Shown: positions 6,530 through 13,036 of the stretch, one piece after another | How positions within the stretch are numbered: the first letter of the stretch is position 1 | Layout of the letters: the number at the start of each line of letters is the position of its first letter | From: DAOUMU01 sp034409055 | GTDB lineage: Bacteria; Chloroflexota; Anaerolineae; 4572-78; J111 | NCBI GenBank assembly: GCA_034409055.1 | Contig: DAOUMU010000061.1 | Span: 1 to 13,036 of the forward strand | Reading direction: 5' to 3' | Length of the DNA: 13,036 nt | Position numbers and translations under genes: made by a program | Notes under the pieces: generated by a model | The model's input: only the letters and a program-made list of their open reading frames with translations | Database searches by the model: none | What the model was told of the DNA's origin: nothing

Positions 6530-9500
6530 GACGAGGAAATCACGTTTGGCCCTATTGTAAAAGAACGTCGTAGTGTACTGGGCTTGACCCAGGCCGAGTT
6601 AGCCCGGCGAGTCGGCTGTGCGGCGATCACCATTCGCAAGATCGAGGCCGACGCCTTACGCCCTTCGGTGCAGATTGCCGAACATCTGGCCCGGGCCTTG
6701 AATGTGCCCCAGGCAGAACACCTCGCCTTTGTGCGACTGGCCCGCGCCGACCGTCCCCCCTCGCCTTTACCCTCCCCGCCGCCGGTACCCGAGGAAATTG
6801 GTCAGGCGGACCTCAGTGACCGGGCCATTCGGGGTTACCAATTGGGTAAACGCATTGGCACGGGCGGGTACGGTGCGGTCTACCGGGCGATTCAAGCAAC
6901 GGTTGAGCGCGAAGTGGCCATCAAAATCATCCTGCCCCAATACGCCAATCACCCCGATTTCATCCGCCGCTTCGAGGCCGAGGCCCAACTCGTGGCCCGG
7001 CTGGAACACCCCCACATCGTGCCTCTCTACGATTACTGGCGTGAGCCAGAAGTGGCTTACCTGGTGATGCGACTTTTGCGTGGGGGGAGTTTACGGGATC
7101 GGCTTAAGAGAGGGCCTCTGGCGCTAGAGACCGTCAGCCAACTCCTGGAACAGATCGGCGCGGCCCTGCACGCGGCTCACCGGGCCGGGGTCATTCACCG
7201 TGACCTCAAACCGGCCAACGTTTTGCTCGACGAAGATGGTAATGGTTACCTGGCCGATTTCGGGATTGCCAAGAACCTCAACCTGGAGGAGCAAATCCGG
7301 TCTGGCGAGATGAGCAGCTCTTCCGCCTACTTCTCCCCGGAACAGATCAAGATTGAGCCCATCAGGCCTCAAGCCGACATCTACGGCCTGGGCATTATGC
7401 TCTACGAGCTATTGACCGGCCAAAGGCCGTTCAAGGGTCCGACCTCCATCGCCTATATCCAACAACACCCCGATCTGTCCCTGCCCCCACTGGCGGAGCA
7501 GTGCGCCGACTTACCCGAGTCCCTCGACCCGGTGCTCGGACGCGCCACGGCCAAAGATCCTGCTGAACGCTACCCCGATATATTGAGCTTGCTCAACGAC
7601 TTCCGGCAAGCGGTGGGTTTGCCCGTTGAGGGGAGGCAGCCGTTAGTGATTGGCCGCCGGGATGGGGTCGACCTGGAAAACCCCTATAAGGGGCTGCGGG
7701 CCTTTGGCGAGGCTGATGTGGCCGACTTTTTTGGTCGCGAAACGCTCATCCAGACGTTGTTGGGGTGTATGGCCGAGCCAGGTGACCTATCGCGGTTCCT
7801 GGCCGTCATCGGGCCGAGTGGTAGCGGTAAATCTTCGGTGGTGCGGGCCGGGTTGATCCCGATCCTGCGGCAAGGGGGCTTGCCCGGCTCTGAAAACTGG
7901 TTCATTGTGGAGATGCTGCCGGGCAGTCACCCCTTAGAGGAATTAGAAGCGGCCCTGCTGCGGGTCGCAGTCAACCCCCCTGAAAATTTGCTGGCCCAAC
8001 TCAAAGCGGATGAGCGGGGCTTGCTGCGAACCGTCCGGCAGATACTTCCGGCGGATGGAACCACCGAGTTGGTGCTGGTGATTGACCAATTTGAAGAGGT
8101 CTTCACCTTGTGCGAGGATGAAACCGTTCGAGTCCACCTGCTGGATAGCCTGGTGACGGCCATCCTTGACCCAGGCAGCCGGCTGCGGGTGGTCATTACA
8201 ATGCGGGCCGACTTCACCGACCGGCCCTTGCAGTACGTGGACTTTGGCGAACTGGTTCATCAACGCACGGAGTTTATCTTGCCCCTCATCCCCGATGAAC
8301 TGGTAGAAGCCATCGTCAAACCGGCGGAACGGGTCGGTTTGAGCGTGGAACCGGGTCTGCCGGAAACCATCATCGCCGACCTGGGCGACCAACCGGGAAC
8401 CCTGCCGTTGCTGCAATATACCCTGACCGAACTTTTTGAGCGGCGGGTGGGACGGGTGCTCACTTTAGGCGCTTATCAAGCCAGCGGTGGTGTGCGGGGA
8501 GCGCTGACCAGTCGCGCTGACGCTCTCTATGCCGAATTGGACGAAGCGGGTCAGAAAGCCACCCGCCAACTCTTCCTCCGCCTCATCACGCCCGGCGAAT
8601 TCACCGGGGATGGGCTGACCGCGCCCGACACCCGGCGGCGGGTGCTGCGCAGCGAACTCGCTTCGCTAACCCCTGACGACCGACAGCAGATCGCTAACGG
8701 CAAGGGAGCAAAGGAACAAGGGAGCAAGGGAGATGAGGAAAATTCTAAAATCCAAAATCTAAAATCTAAAATCCAAAATGTGATTGACCAATTTGGCCGC
8801 CATCGTCTCCTCACCTTCGACCGGGATCAGGTGACCCGTGGTCCTACAGTCGAGGTGGCCCACGAAGCCCTCATCCGGGAGTGGGGCCGGCTCAGAAGGT
8901 GGCTGGACGAAGACCGGGAGTTCCTGCTGTGGCAGCAGCGCTTGCGGGCTGCCCTCCACCAATGGACGGCCAGCGAGCAAGATGAGGGCGCTCTACTCCG
9001 GGGCGCGCCCCTGGCCGAAGCGGAGAACTGGTTCAACCAACGCCGCGTTGATTTGAGCGAAGCCGAGCGAGATTTCATTCAGGCCAGCCTTGACTGGCGT
9101 GAGCGTCGGGCCGCCGAGCGCGAAGCCCAACGCCAACGCGAACTGGAAGCGGCCCAAAAACTGGCCGAAACTGAGCGCCGCCGAGCGGAGGAGCAAGCTC
9201 AATCTGCCGCTCGGCTGAGACAGCGGGCGCTGTTTTTGCTCGGCGCGTTGGTTGTGGCCGCAGTTTTGGCCGTGGTGGCCGTGATCTTTGGCCAGCAGGC
9301 CAGGCAAAACGAGAAGACGGCCTTTTCCCGCGAATTAGCCGCTGCCGCCGTGAACAGTCTGGATATTGATCCGGAGCGGGGCGTCTTGTTGGCTTTGCAA
9401 GCACTCTCCGAGGCACACACGCTTGAGGCAGAAAATGCGCTCCACCAGGCGCTGCCAACAATGCATGTTCTGCATACGCTAAATCATTCCGAGGGCGTCA

Positions 9501-11383
9501 ATGACGTGGCTTATAGCCCCGACGGAAAATATTTGGCGACTGCCAGTGATGACGCGAGCGTAACTGTCTGGGAAATCACTCCCGATGGAGTTCGGGAGAT
9601 GCTGAAGCTGCCTGAGGGGAGTCATACTGATGTGGTTCGCGGAGTAACCTTCAGCCCTGATGGCAAACGCCTGGCCACCGCCGGGCAGGATGGCACGGCC
9701 AAAGTGTGGGATGCTTTCACCGGCGAAGAAATTCTGGTGCTGACAGAACAGAACAACCTCACTGTCGGATACTTTGCGGGGGCTATGCAGGTTGACTTTA
9801 GCCCCGATGGCAAGCGCCTGGCCACCGCCAATCTAGATGGCGTACCGAAAGTATGGGATGCTTTCACCGGCGAAGAACTGCTTGCGCTGCCCGGTCACAC
9901 CGATCTGGTTGCGGACATCGAATTCAGTCCCGATGGAAAACTGCTGGCGACATCCGGCCTCGATAATACGGCCAAACTGTGGGATGCCACGACCGGTGAG
10001 GAGTTATTTACCCTGTCCGGCCACACCTTCTGGGTAGAAAAACTCGCTTTTAGCCCGGATGGGGCTGTACTGGTCACCGCCGGGAATGACGAGACGGCCA
10101 AAGTGTGGGACGTTGCCACCGGCCAGGAACTATTTACCCTGGTTGGTCACGAGGGTTGGGTGGATGCTGTCGCCTTCAGCCCGGACGGCAAGCGTTTGGC
10201 GACCGGTAGCTATGATGGGACGGCCAAAATATGGGATGCGACCATCGGCCAGGAGCTTCTCACCCTGACCGGCCACCAAAGCACGGTCCGTGGTGTTGCC
10301 TTCAGCCCGGATGGCAGGCAGTTAGCCACCGGCAGCTACGATGGAACGGCCAAAATATGGAATACCGCGCCGGGTCAGGAGCTATTGACTCTGACCAACC
10401 CGGACCAAATCCTGGATGTCACCTACAGCCCCGATGGAACGCTTCTGGCTTCTGTCGGGGAAGAAAAAGTAAGAGTACGGGATGTCGCTTCAGGGGAAAC
10501 GGTGTTGGTTCTGCCGGAAGAGAATCCCGCAGACGCTCTCTTTAGAAGCGTCACCTTTAGCCCCGATGGAGCGCTTCTGGCCGCCGGAGATACAACGGGT
10601 ACGGTATCTATGTGGAACATCGATACCGGAGAAGAATTGCTCACTTTGAACGGTCACACCAACTGGGTTTTTGACCTTGCTTTCAGCCCGGATGGAACAC
10701 GTCTGGCTACCAGCAGTTTGGATGGGACAGCAAAGGTGTGGGACATCTCGTCTGCGCTCGATGCCGGTGCGGAGTCTGCCCAGGAATTATTGGCGCTGAC
10801 CGGCCATACTGACCAGGTCTGGGGTGTCACCTACAGCCCGGACGGCACACGCCTGGCGACCGCAAGTTGGGATGATACGGTAAAAATATGGGATGCGGCC
10901 ACCGGCGAGGAACTGCTCAGCTTACCGTCCGGGGAGCGTGATGTTTTCACCGTTGCTTTCAGTCCCGATGGCGCGCGCCTGGCAATGGGCAACCAGGATG
11001 GAACCACAATAATGTGGGATGCCAACACCGGGGAAAAGCTATTCACTATGTCCGGCCACACGGGCGTACTGCTTCGCCTCACCTTCAGCCCGGATGGAAA
11101 TCGCTTGGCAACGGCCAGTTTTGATAGCACCGCCAAAGTGTGGGATGCCCACACCGGCCAGGAATTGGTTACCCTGTTTGGCAACGCCAGCAATGTCAGT
11201 GGTGTGGCGTTTAATCCAGACGGCACGCGCTTGGTCACGTCTGGCATGGATAGAACGGTTCGTTTCTACATTCTGCCCATCGAAGAGGTGGTAAACCTGG
11301 CCCAGTCACGGGTGACGCGCAGCTTGACGGACGAGGAGTGCCAGCGTTTTTTGCACCTGGATGAATGCCCGGCGGAGCCATAA
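6527..11383 (+). CDS. XRE-HTH / Ser-Thr kinase / nSTAND NTPase / transmembrane / WD40 receptor protein
   Basis: A 1618-residue multidomain signalling protein. Order: XRE-type HTH (about 8-60); Pro-rich linker (75-90); Hanks-type Ser/Thr kinase (104-370) with GTGGYGAVY loop, Lys133, alphaC Glu152, HRDLKPAN (224-231), DFG (244-246) and a Ser-rich activation loop (SSSSAYFSPE). An nSTAND1-like NTPase opens with NPYKGLRAF (from 385) and FFGRE, then has Walker A GPSGSGKSS (429-437), Walker B VIDQFEE (Asp520) and the downstream TMRADF motif. A charged Arg/Glu-rich helix (845-898) leads to one transmembrane helix (901-924). Basic residues before it suggest the N-terminal half is cytoplasmic and the WD40 part outside. 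Fourteen WD40 repeats (985-1590) suffice for two seven-bladed propellers; a short tail (SRVTRSLTDEECQRFLHLDECP) follows. Catalytic residues are intact. A repeat tract is inserted at about 725-751. It likely senses a ligand by WD40, oligomerises through the NTPase and phosphorylates targets; substrates and a role in defence are unknown. Confidence 0.93.
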   Translation: MDEEITFGPIVKERRSVLGLTQAELARRVGCAAITIRKIEADALRPSVQIAEHLARALNVPQAEHLAFVRLARADRPPSPLPSPPPVPEEIGQADLSDRAIRGYQLGKRIGTGGYGAVYRAIQATVEREVAIKIILPQYANHPDFIRRFEAEAQLVARLEHPHIVPLYDYWREPEVAYLVMRLLRGGSLRDRLKRGPLALETVSQLLEQIGAALHAAHRAGVIHRDLKPANVLLDEDGNGYLADFGIAKNLNLEEQIRSGEMSSSSAYFSPEQIKIEPIRPQADIYGLGIMLYELLTGQRPFKGPTSIAYIQQHPDLSLPPLAEQCADLPESLDPVLGRATAKDPAERYPDILSLLNDFRQAVGLPVEGRQPLVIGRRDGVDLENPYKGLRAFGEADVADFFGRETLIQTLLGCMAEPGDLSRFLAVIGPSGSGKSSVVRAGLIPILRQGGLPGSENWFIVEMLPGSHPLEELEAALLRVAVNPPENLLAQLKADERGLLRTVRQILPADGTTELVLVIDQFEEVFTLCEDETVRVHLLDSLVTAILDPGSRLRVVITMRADFTDRPLQYVDFGELVHQRTEFILPLIPDELVEAIVKPAERVGLSVEPGLPETIIADLGDQPGTLPLLQYTLTELFERRVGRVLTLGAYQASGGVRGALTSRADALYAELDEAGQKATRQLFLRLITPGEFTGDGLTAPDTRRRVLRSELASLTPDDRQQIANGKGAKEQGSKGDEENSKIQNLKSKIQNVIDQFGRHRLLTFDRDQVTRGPTVEVAHEALIREWGRLRRWLDEDREFLLWQQRLRAALHQWTASEQDEGALLRGAPLAEAENWFNQRRVDLSEAERDFIQASLDWRERRAAEREAQRQRELEAAQKLAETERRRAEEQAQSAARLRQRALFLLGALVVAAVLAVVAVIFGQQARQNEKTAFSRELAAAAVNSLDIDPERGVLLALQALSEAHTLEAENALHQALPTMHVLHTLNHSEGVNDVAYSPDGKYLATASDDASVTVWEITPDGVREMLKLPEGSHTDVVRGVTFSPDGKRLATAGQDGTAKVWDAFTGEEILVLTEQNNLTVGYFAGAMQVDFSPDGKRLATANLDGVPKVWDAFTGEELLALPGHTDLVADIEFSPDGKLLATSGLDNTAKLWDATTGEELFTLSGHTFWVEKLAFSPDGAVLVTAGNDETAKVWDVATGQELFTLVGHEGWVDAVAFSPDGKRLATGSYDGTAKIWDATIGQELLTLTGHQSTVRGVAFSPDGRQLATGSYDGTAKIWNTAPGQELLTLTNPDQILDVTYSPDGTLLASVGEEKVRVRDVASGETVLVLPEENPADALFRSVTFSPDGALLAAGDTTGTVSMWNIDTGEELLTLNGHTNWVFDLAFSPDGTRLATSSLDGTAKVWDISSALDAGAESAQELLALTGHTDQVWGVTYSPDGTRLATASWDDTVKIWDAATGEELLSLPSGERDVFTVAFSPDGARLAMGNQDGTTIMWDANTGEKLFTMSGHTGVLLRLTFSPDGNRLATASFDSTAKVWDAHTGQELVTLFGNASNVSGVAFNPDGTRLVTSGMDRTVRFYILPIEEVVNLAQSRVTRSLTDEECQRFLHLDECPAEP
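8701..8732 (+). repeat. Octamer tandem repeat inside the coding sequence
   Basis: Four 8-bp units: CAAGGGAG, CAAAGGAA, CAAGGGAG, CAAGGGAG. They resemble the purine-rich short tandem repeats known from intergenic DNA of cyanobacteria and other filamentous bacteria. Here they are translated as a Lys/Gly/Gln/Ser-rich stretch (GKGAKEQGSKGDE) in the helical region after the nSTAND NTPase core. Confidence 0.8.
8744..8778 (+). repeat. Heptamer tandem repeat inside the coding sequence
   Basis: Five 7-bp units of the TCYAAAA type: TCTAAAA, TCCAAAA, TCTAAAA, TCTAAAA, TCCAAAA. This heptamer form belongs to the short tandemly repeated repetitive (STRR) class described first in cyanobacteria. It is translated as SKIQNLKSKIQN. 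Together with the octamer block it spans 78 bp, a multiple of three, and the frame stays open. Confidence 0.85.
9481..11277 (+). repeat. Fourteen WD40 repeat units (about 42 codons each)
   Basis: The unit is H-x3-V-x2-V-x-FSPDG-x2-LAT-x4-DGTAKVWD-x3-GEEL-x-TL-x-G. Fourteen SPDG/NPDG turns can be counted. Units 6 and 7 (about 10140-10395) share almost the same YDGTAKIW coding DNA, and units 2 and 3 share a 30-bp block (9702-9731 and 9848-9877) with one mismatch, a sign of recent duplication or gene conversion. Units 8, 9 and 12 have lost the terminal WD/His signature in part, and unit 10 has a loop insertion of about 8 residues. Confidence 0.9.
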
Positions 11384-11423
11384 AAATGGCCGGTTAGCGA
11401 AGAGATGTAGAAGCAAAGTAAAC

Positions 11424-11466
11424 AAAAAAGGAGATACCGGCAAACTTGGCGGTGAGCGGTATCTCC
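11424..11466 (-). terminator. Intrinsic terminator for leftward transcription
   Basis: GGAGATACCG (11430-11439) and CGGTATCTCC (11457-11466) form a perfect 10-bp stem around a 17-nt loop. Read on the minus strand the stem is followed by six T residues (complement of 11424-11429) and then GTTTACTT, the classic rho-independent layout. It would stop transcripts from the transposase gene about 240 bp past its stop codon and protect the large gene from antisense reading. On the plus strand there is no T-run, so it is not a good terminator for the large gene. Confidence 0.75.
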
Positions 11467-11581
11467 CCAGGGCGACAGGCTGAATAATGCCTACCCAGCG
11501 CGTTTTGTGCTGGAAAGCAACACTATCCCCCTGCCTATTTATATTCTCGACTTTTGCGATAGCATGACATAATAAACAACT

Positions 11582-11660
11582 TTATGTAAAACAAAGCCGG
11601 GAAACGAAAGTCCCCCAACGCCACAAAGCCGACCAGGAAATAAGCTATGTATTTACATAA
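11582..11660. repeat. Imperfect 79-bp inverted repeat near the insertion sequence end
   Basis: The left arm TTATGTAAAACAAAGC (11582-11597) matches the reverse complement of GCTATGTATTTACATAA (11644-11660) with one gap and one mismatch. A second pair, GCCGGG (11596-11601) and CCCGGC (11666-11671), crosses the first, so as RNA or single-stranded DNA the two stems compete or form a pseudoknot. Within the interval ACAAAGCCG occurs twice (11591-11599 and 11623-11631). It may be an insertion sequence end with transposase binding sites, or a small non-autonomous palindromic element. Confidence 0.45.
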
Positions 11661-13036
11661 TCCTGCCCGGCAACTTTAACAAAAAAATATAAGGCTCGTT
11701 GGCTGGCTAGGCCAAGAGTTGTTGCAGGATCAGGTCAGGTCCTTGACCTCCTTGAACTTGCTCAACTACCCAGTAGACCAGGTAGCCTAACAGTTCCTCG
11801 ACGACCATCTGACATCTCTGACCGGTTGATTGAAACCGACCACGCACCGCCCAGCGCGAACGTCCTGGTGGCCCCAAATCACCAAGCAGTGAATACGCTA
11901 CGAACGAAAGATACCAATGTCGTTTGATAGCTCGCCATCGACGTAGCTGTGTGTCTGCGAAGTGTAGGTTTCCCTTGACATCCTGGTTGAGGGTTTCAGT
12001 CGGCCAGCGGTCAAGATAGGTTATTAAAATGCGTTTGGCATCCCAATCAAGACGATTGGAAACAAAAAACAAGGGCACTTTGGTCAGGATCAGGTCAGTA
12101 TCATAAACCAAGATAAAGCGCAGCTTACGCCGGTCAAGAAATTCAGTTTTCAGGTTTTTGGCCAAAAACCAGTACAAGCGGTCATTGATCTTGACCGGGC
12201 GATAATCGCTCTCGCTAAAGCGTTGGCTGAATACCTCAAGGGCTTGCCAACGACCTTCATATAAAATATTGCGGTCTTTGGGACAGCCACCTACCCAGTC
12301 TTTGTCGGCTTTCTCAACCGCTTCGATCAAGGGCCGACGGGTGTACCAACTATCCCATAAGACGACCCTAAAGGGCAGTCCCCACTGAATCGCCTCCTGA
12401 ACCAATTCTATGGCCAAACGGGTTTTAGGCTGATAGAGTTGCTGGCGGACGTGATAACTCAACCAGTCCACCATATGCTGGCGATAAGCCAACAAATCAG
12501 GTTCAACCGCCAGGGCTTGGGCTGTCTCTTTCATTTTTTTGTTTTCATACTTGACCCGAAACTGGTGATAAGGTCGAAAATCGACCGGAAACTGGTCTTG
12601 CCGGTTCAGATAATGGGCCGTGACCACATTGTGGGCCCAGACATAGCGGTTAACGGTATGGTCTTTGAGATAGGCTAACCCTTCTATGGCCCCCTTCTGA
12701 TGTTGATTGAGGGTATCATCTATCAACAATCGACCCGCCTGGGCACTCACCGGACGCCGATGCAGGCGAGCCAATTCAAACTGCACCCGCCGACGATTTA
12801 ATTCTATTTCATCCCATTCGGCTCGGGTCAAATATTTGTTCAGGGCACTCTGATCGTTTCTGTCCAGAAACAAGTTATTGATCGCCTGCACTGTGCCCTG
12901 GTCACCGGCTATAGCTTTAAAGAAAAAGATTTTGACTTTGGCAGAGTAAAATAATTTGAGTTATACCACATCTTGTATCTGTCACAATTATGAAGCCCAA
13001 TATGTAGTATGTAGCGCAACTATTCTGTTATGTAAA
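11652..13036 (-). mobile_element. Candidate IS701-type insertion sequence (ends uncertain)
   Basis: A single IS701-like transposase gene is flanked by the inverted nonamer TTTACATAA (11652-11660) and TTATGTAAA (13028-13036). The enclosed 1385 bp is about the usual size for this family. The match stops after nine bases, which is short for terminal repeats of this family, and the right copy touches the window edge, so true ends or target duplications could not be verified. The gene reads leftward and ends before the terminator at 11424-11466. Confidence 0.45.
11707..12891 (-). CDS. IS701-family (IS4-like DDE) transposase, N-terminus uncertain
   Basis: A DDE transposase of 394 residues when started at the GTG at 12891. 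The catalytic triad is visible: Asp58 in LLIDDTLNQHQKG, Asp180 in VVLWDSWY, and Glu299 in YLDRWPTETLNQDVK, which matches the Y-(2)-R-(3)-E-(6)-K signature exactly (Tyr292, Arg295, Glu299, Lys306). The beta-strand-rich stretch between the second and third residues fits IS701 and IS4 relatives. Family members usually begin some tens of residues earlier. Here the frame is open upstream to a TAA at 12961-12963 and reads protein-like (FFKAIAGDQGTVQAIN), but has no ATG, GTG or TTG and the GTG lacks a clear Shine-Dalgarno. The element may thus be truncated at its 5' end, use an unusual start, or need a frameshift. The rest of the gene is intact. Confidence 0.85.
   Translation of the reverse strand: MQAINNLFLDRNDQSALNKYLTRAEWDEIELNRRRVQFELARLHRRPVSAQAGRLLIDDTLNQHQKGAIEGLAYLKDHTVNRYVWAHNVVTAHYLNRQDQFPVDFRPYHQFRVKYENKKMKETAQALAVEPDLLAYRQHMVDWLSYHVRQQLYQPKTRLAIELVQEAIQWGLPFRVVLWDSWYTRRPLIEAVEKADKDWVGGCPKDRNILYEGRWQALEVFSQRFSESDYRPVKINDRLYWFLAKNLKTEFLDRRKLRFILVYDTDLILTKVPLFFVSNRLDWDAKRILITYLDRWPTETLNQDVKGNLHFADTQLRRWRAIKRHWYLSFVAYSLLGDLGPPGRSRWAVRGRFQSTGQRCQMVVEELLGYLVYWVVEQVQGGQGPDLILQQLLA

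Larger units (their letters stand above)
11384..11706. other. Gene-free spacer between the large gene and the transposase
   Basis: No convincing coding sequence is seen. The spacer holds the leftward terminator (11424-11466), plain sequence up to about 11565, and then a cluster of inverted repeats built on ACATAA/TTATGT (11567-11660) with an A-rich stretch (11679-11686) just inside the presumed insertion sequence end. Confidence 0.6.

Noticed and set aside
7943..8416. 157-codon minus-strand open frame inside the nSTAND region
   Set aside because: It lies opposite a well-supported coding domain and shows no family motif or ribosome binding site.
8701..8778. CRISPR-like array
   Set aside because: The units are 7-8 bp with no spacers between them; these are simple tandem repeats.
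10831..11247. Long open frame of 138 codons on the minus strand
   Set aside because: It is a periodic antisense shadow of the WD40 units (repeated PSGL and SHT motifs) and has no recognisable domain.
11582..11671. Class I c-di-GMP riboswitch (GEMM) in the plus strand, suggested by ACAAAG, GAAA and ACGC...CAAAGCC
   Set aside because: The conserved GGCAAACC strand is missing, the ACGC and AAAGCC elements are separated by extra bases, and the next gene downstream lies on the opposite strand, so it could not be controlled in cis.

Overview
The window looks like part of a bacterial chromosome with many regulatory genes, most likely from a Chloroflexota (Anaerolineae-like) genome. That placement is inference. 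It rests on a very long XRE-kinase-nSTAND-WD40 fusion, a DUF4367-like anti-sigma factor behind an ECF sigma factor, a NosF/NosY-like ABC pair, an IS701-type transposase, and cyanobacteria/Chloroflexota-style short tandem repeats. No rRNA, tRNA or CRISPR array was seen.

Layout. (1) 1-285 is a promoter region with two ATGAC-N4-GTCA dyads; it drives a rightward two-component pair: a membrane histidine kinase (286-1539) and a NarL/LuxR response regulator (1536-2177) joined by an ATGA overlap. (2) 2178-2336 separates convergent genes and holds a coding-like remnant on the minus strand. (3) Four leftward genes follow: ECF sigma factor (5431-6042), its membrane anti-sigma factor (4270-5427), ABC ATPase (3188-4099) and ABC-2 permease (2337-3191). 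The first two and the last two are tightly coupled; a 170-bp gap rich in hairpins lies between the pairs. (4) 6043-6526 is a divergent intergenic region with a near-consensus sigma-70 promoter, two tandem 11-bp repeats just upstream of it, and a second coding-like remnant. (5) 6527-11383 is the main gene of the window, encoding a 1618-residue protein: XRE-type helix-turn-helix, Ser/Thr kinase, nSTAND P-loop NTPase, charged helix, one transmembrane segment, then 14 WD40 repeats (enough for two seven-bladed propellers). (6) 11384-13036 contains a terminator for leftward transcription, a cluster of inverted repeats and an IS701-type transposase, probably a roughly 1.4-kb insertion sequence with uncertain ends.

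How the genes may work together. Three separate signalling devices lie side by side: a two-component system, an ECF sigma/anti-sigma pair and a one-protein kinase-STAND receptor. The simplest reading is that the two-component system regulates itself through the dyads, the sigma pair controls itself and perhaps the ABC exporter behind it, and the large protein is an independent membrane receptor in which an outer WD40 sensor signals to an inner NTPase and kinase. Links between the three are not shown by the sequence.
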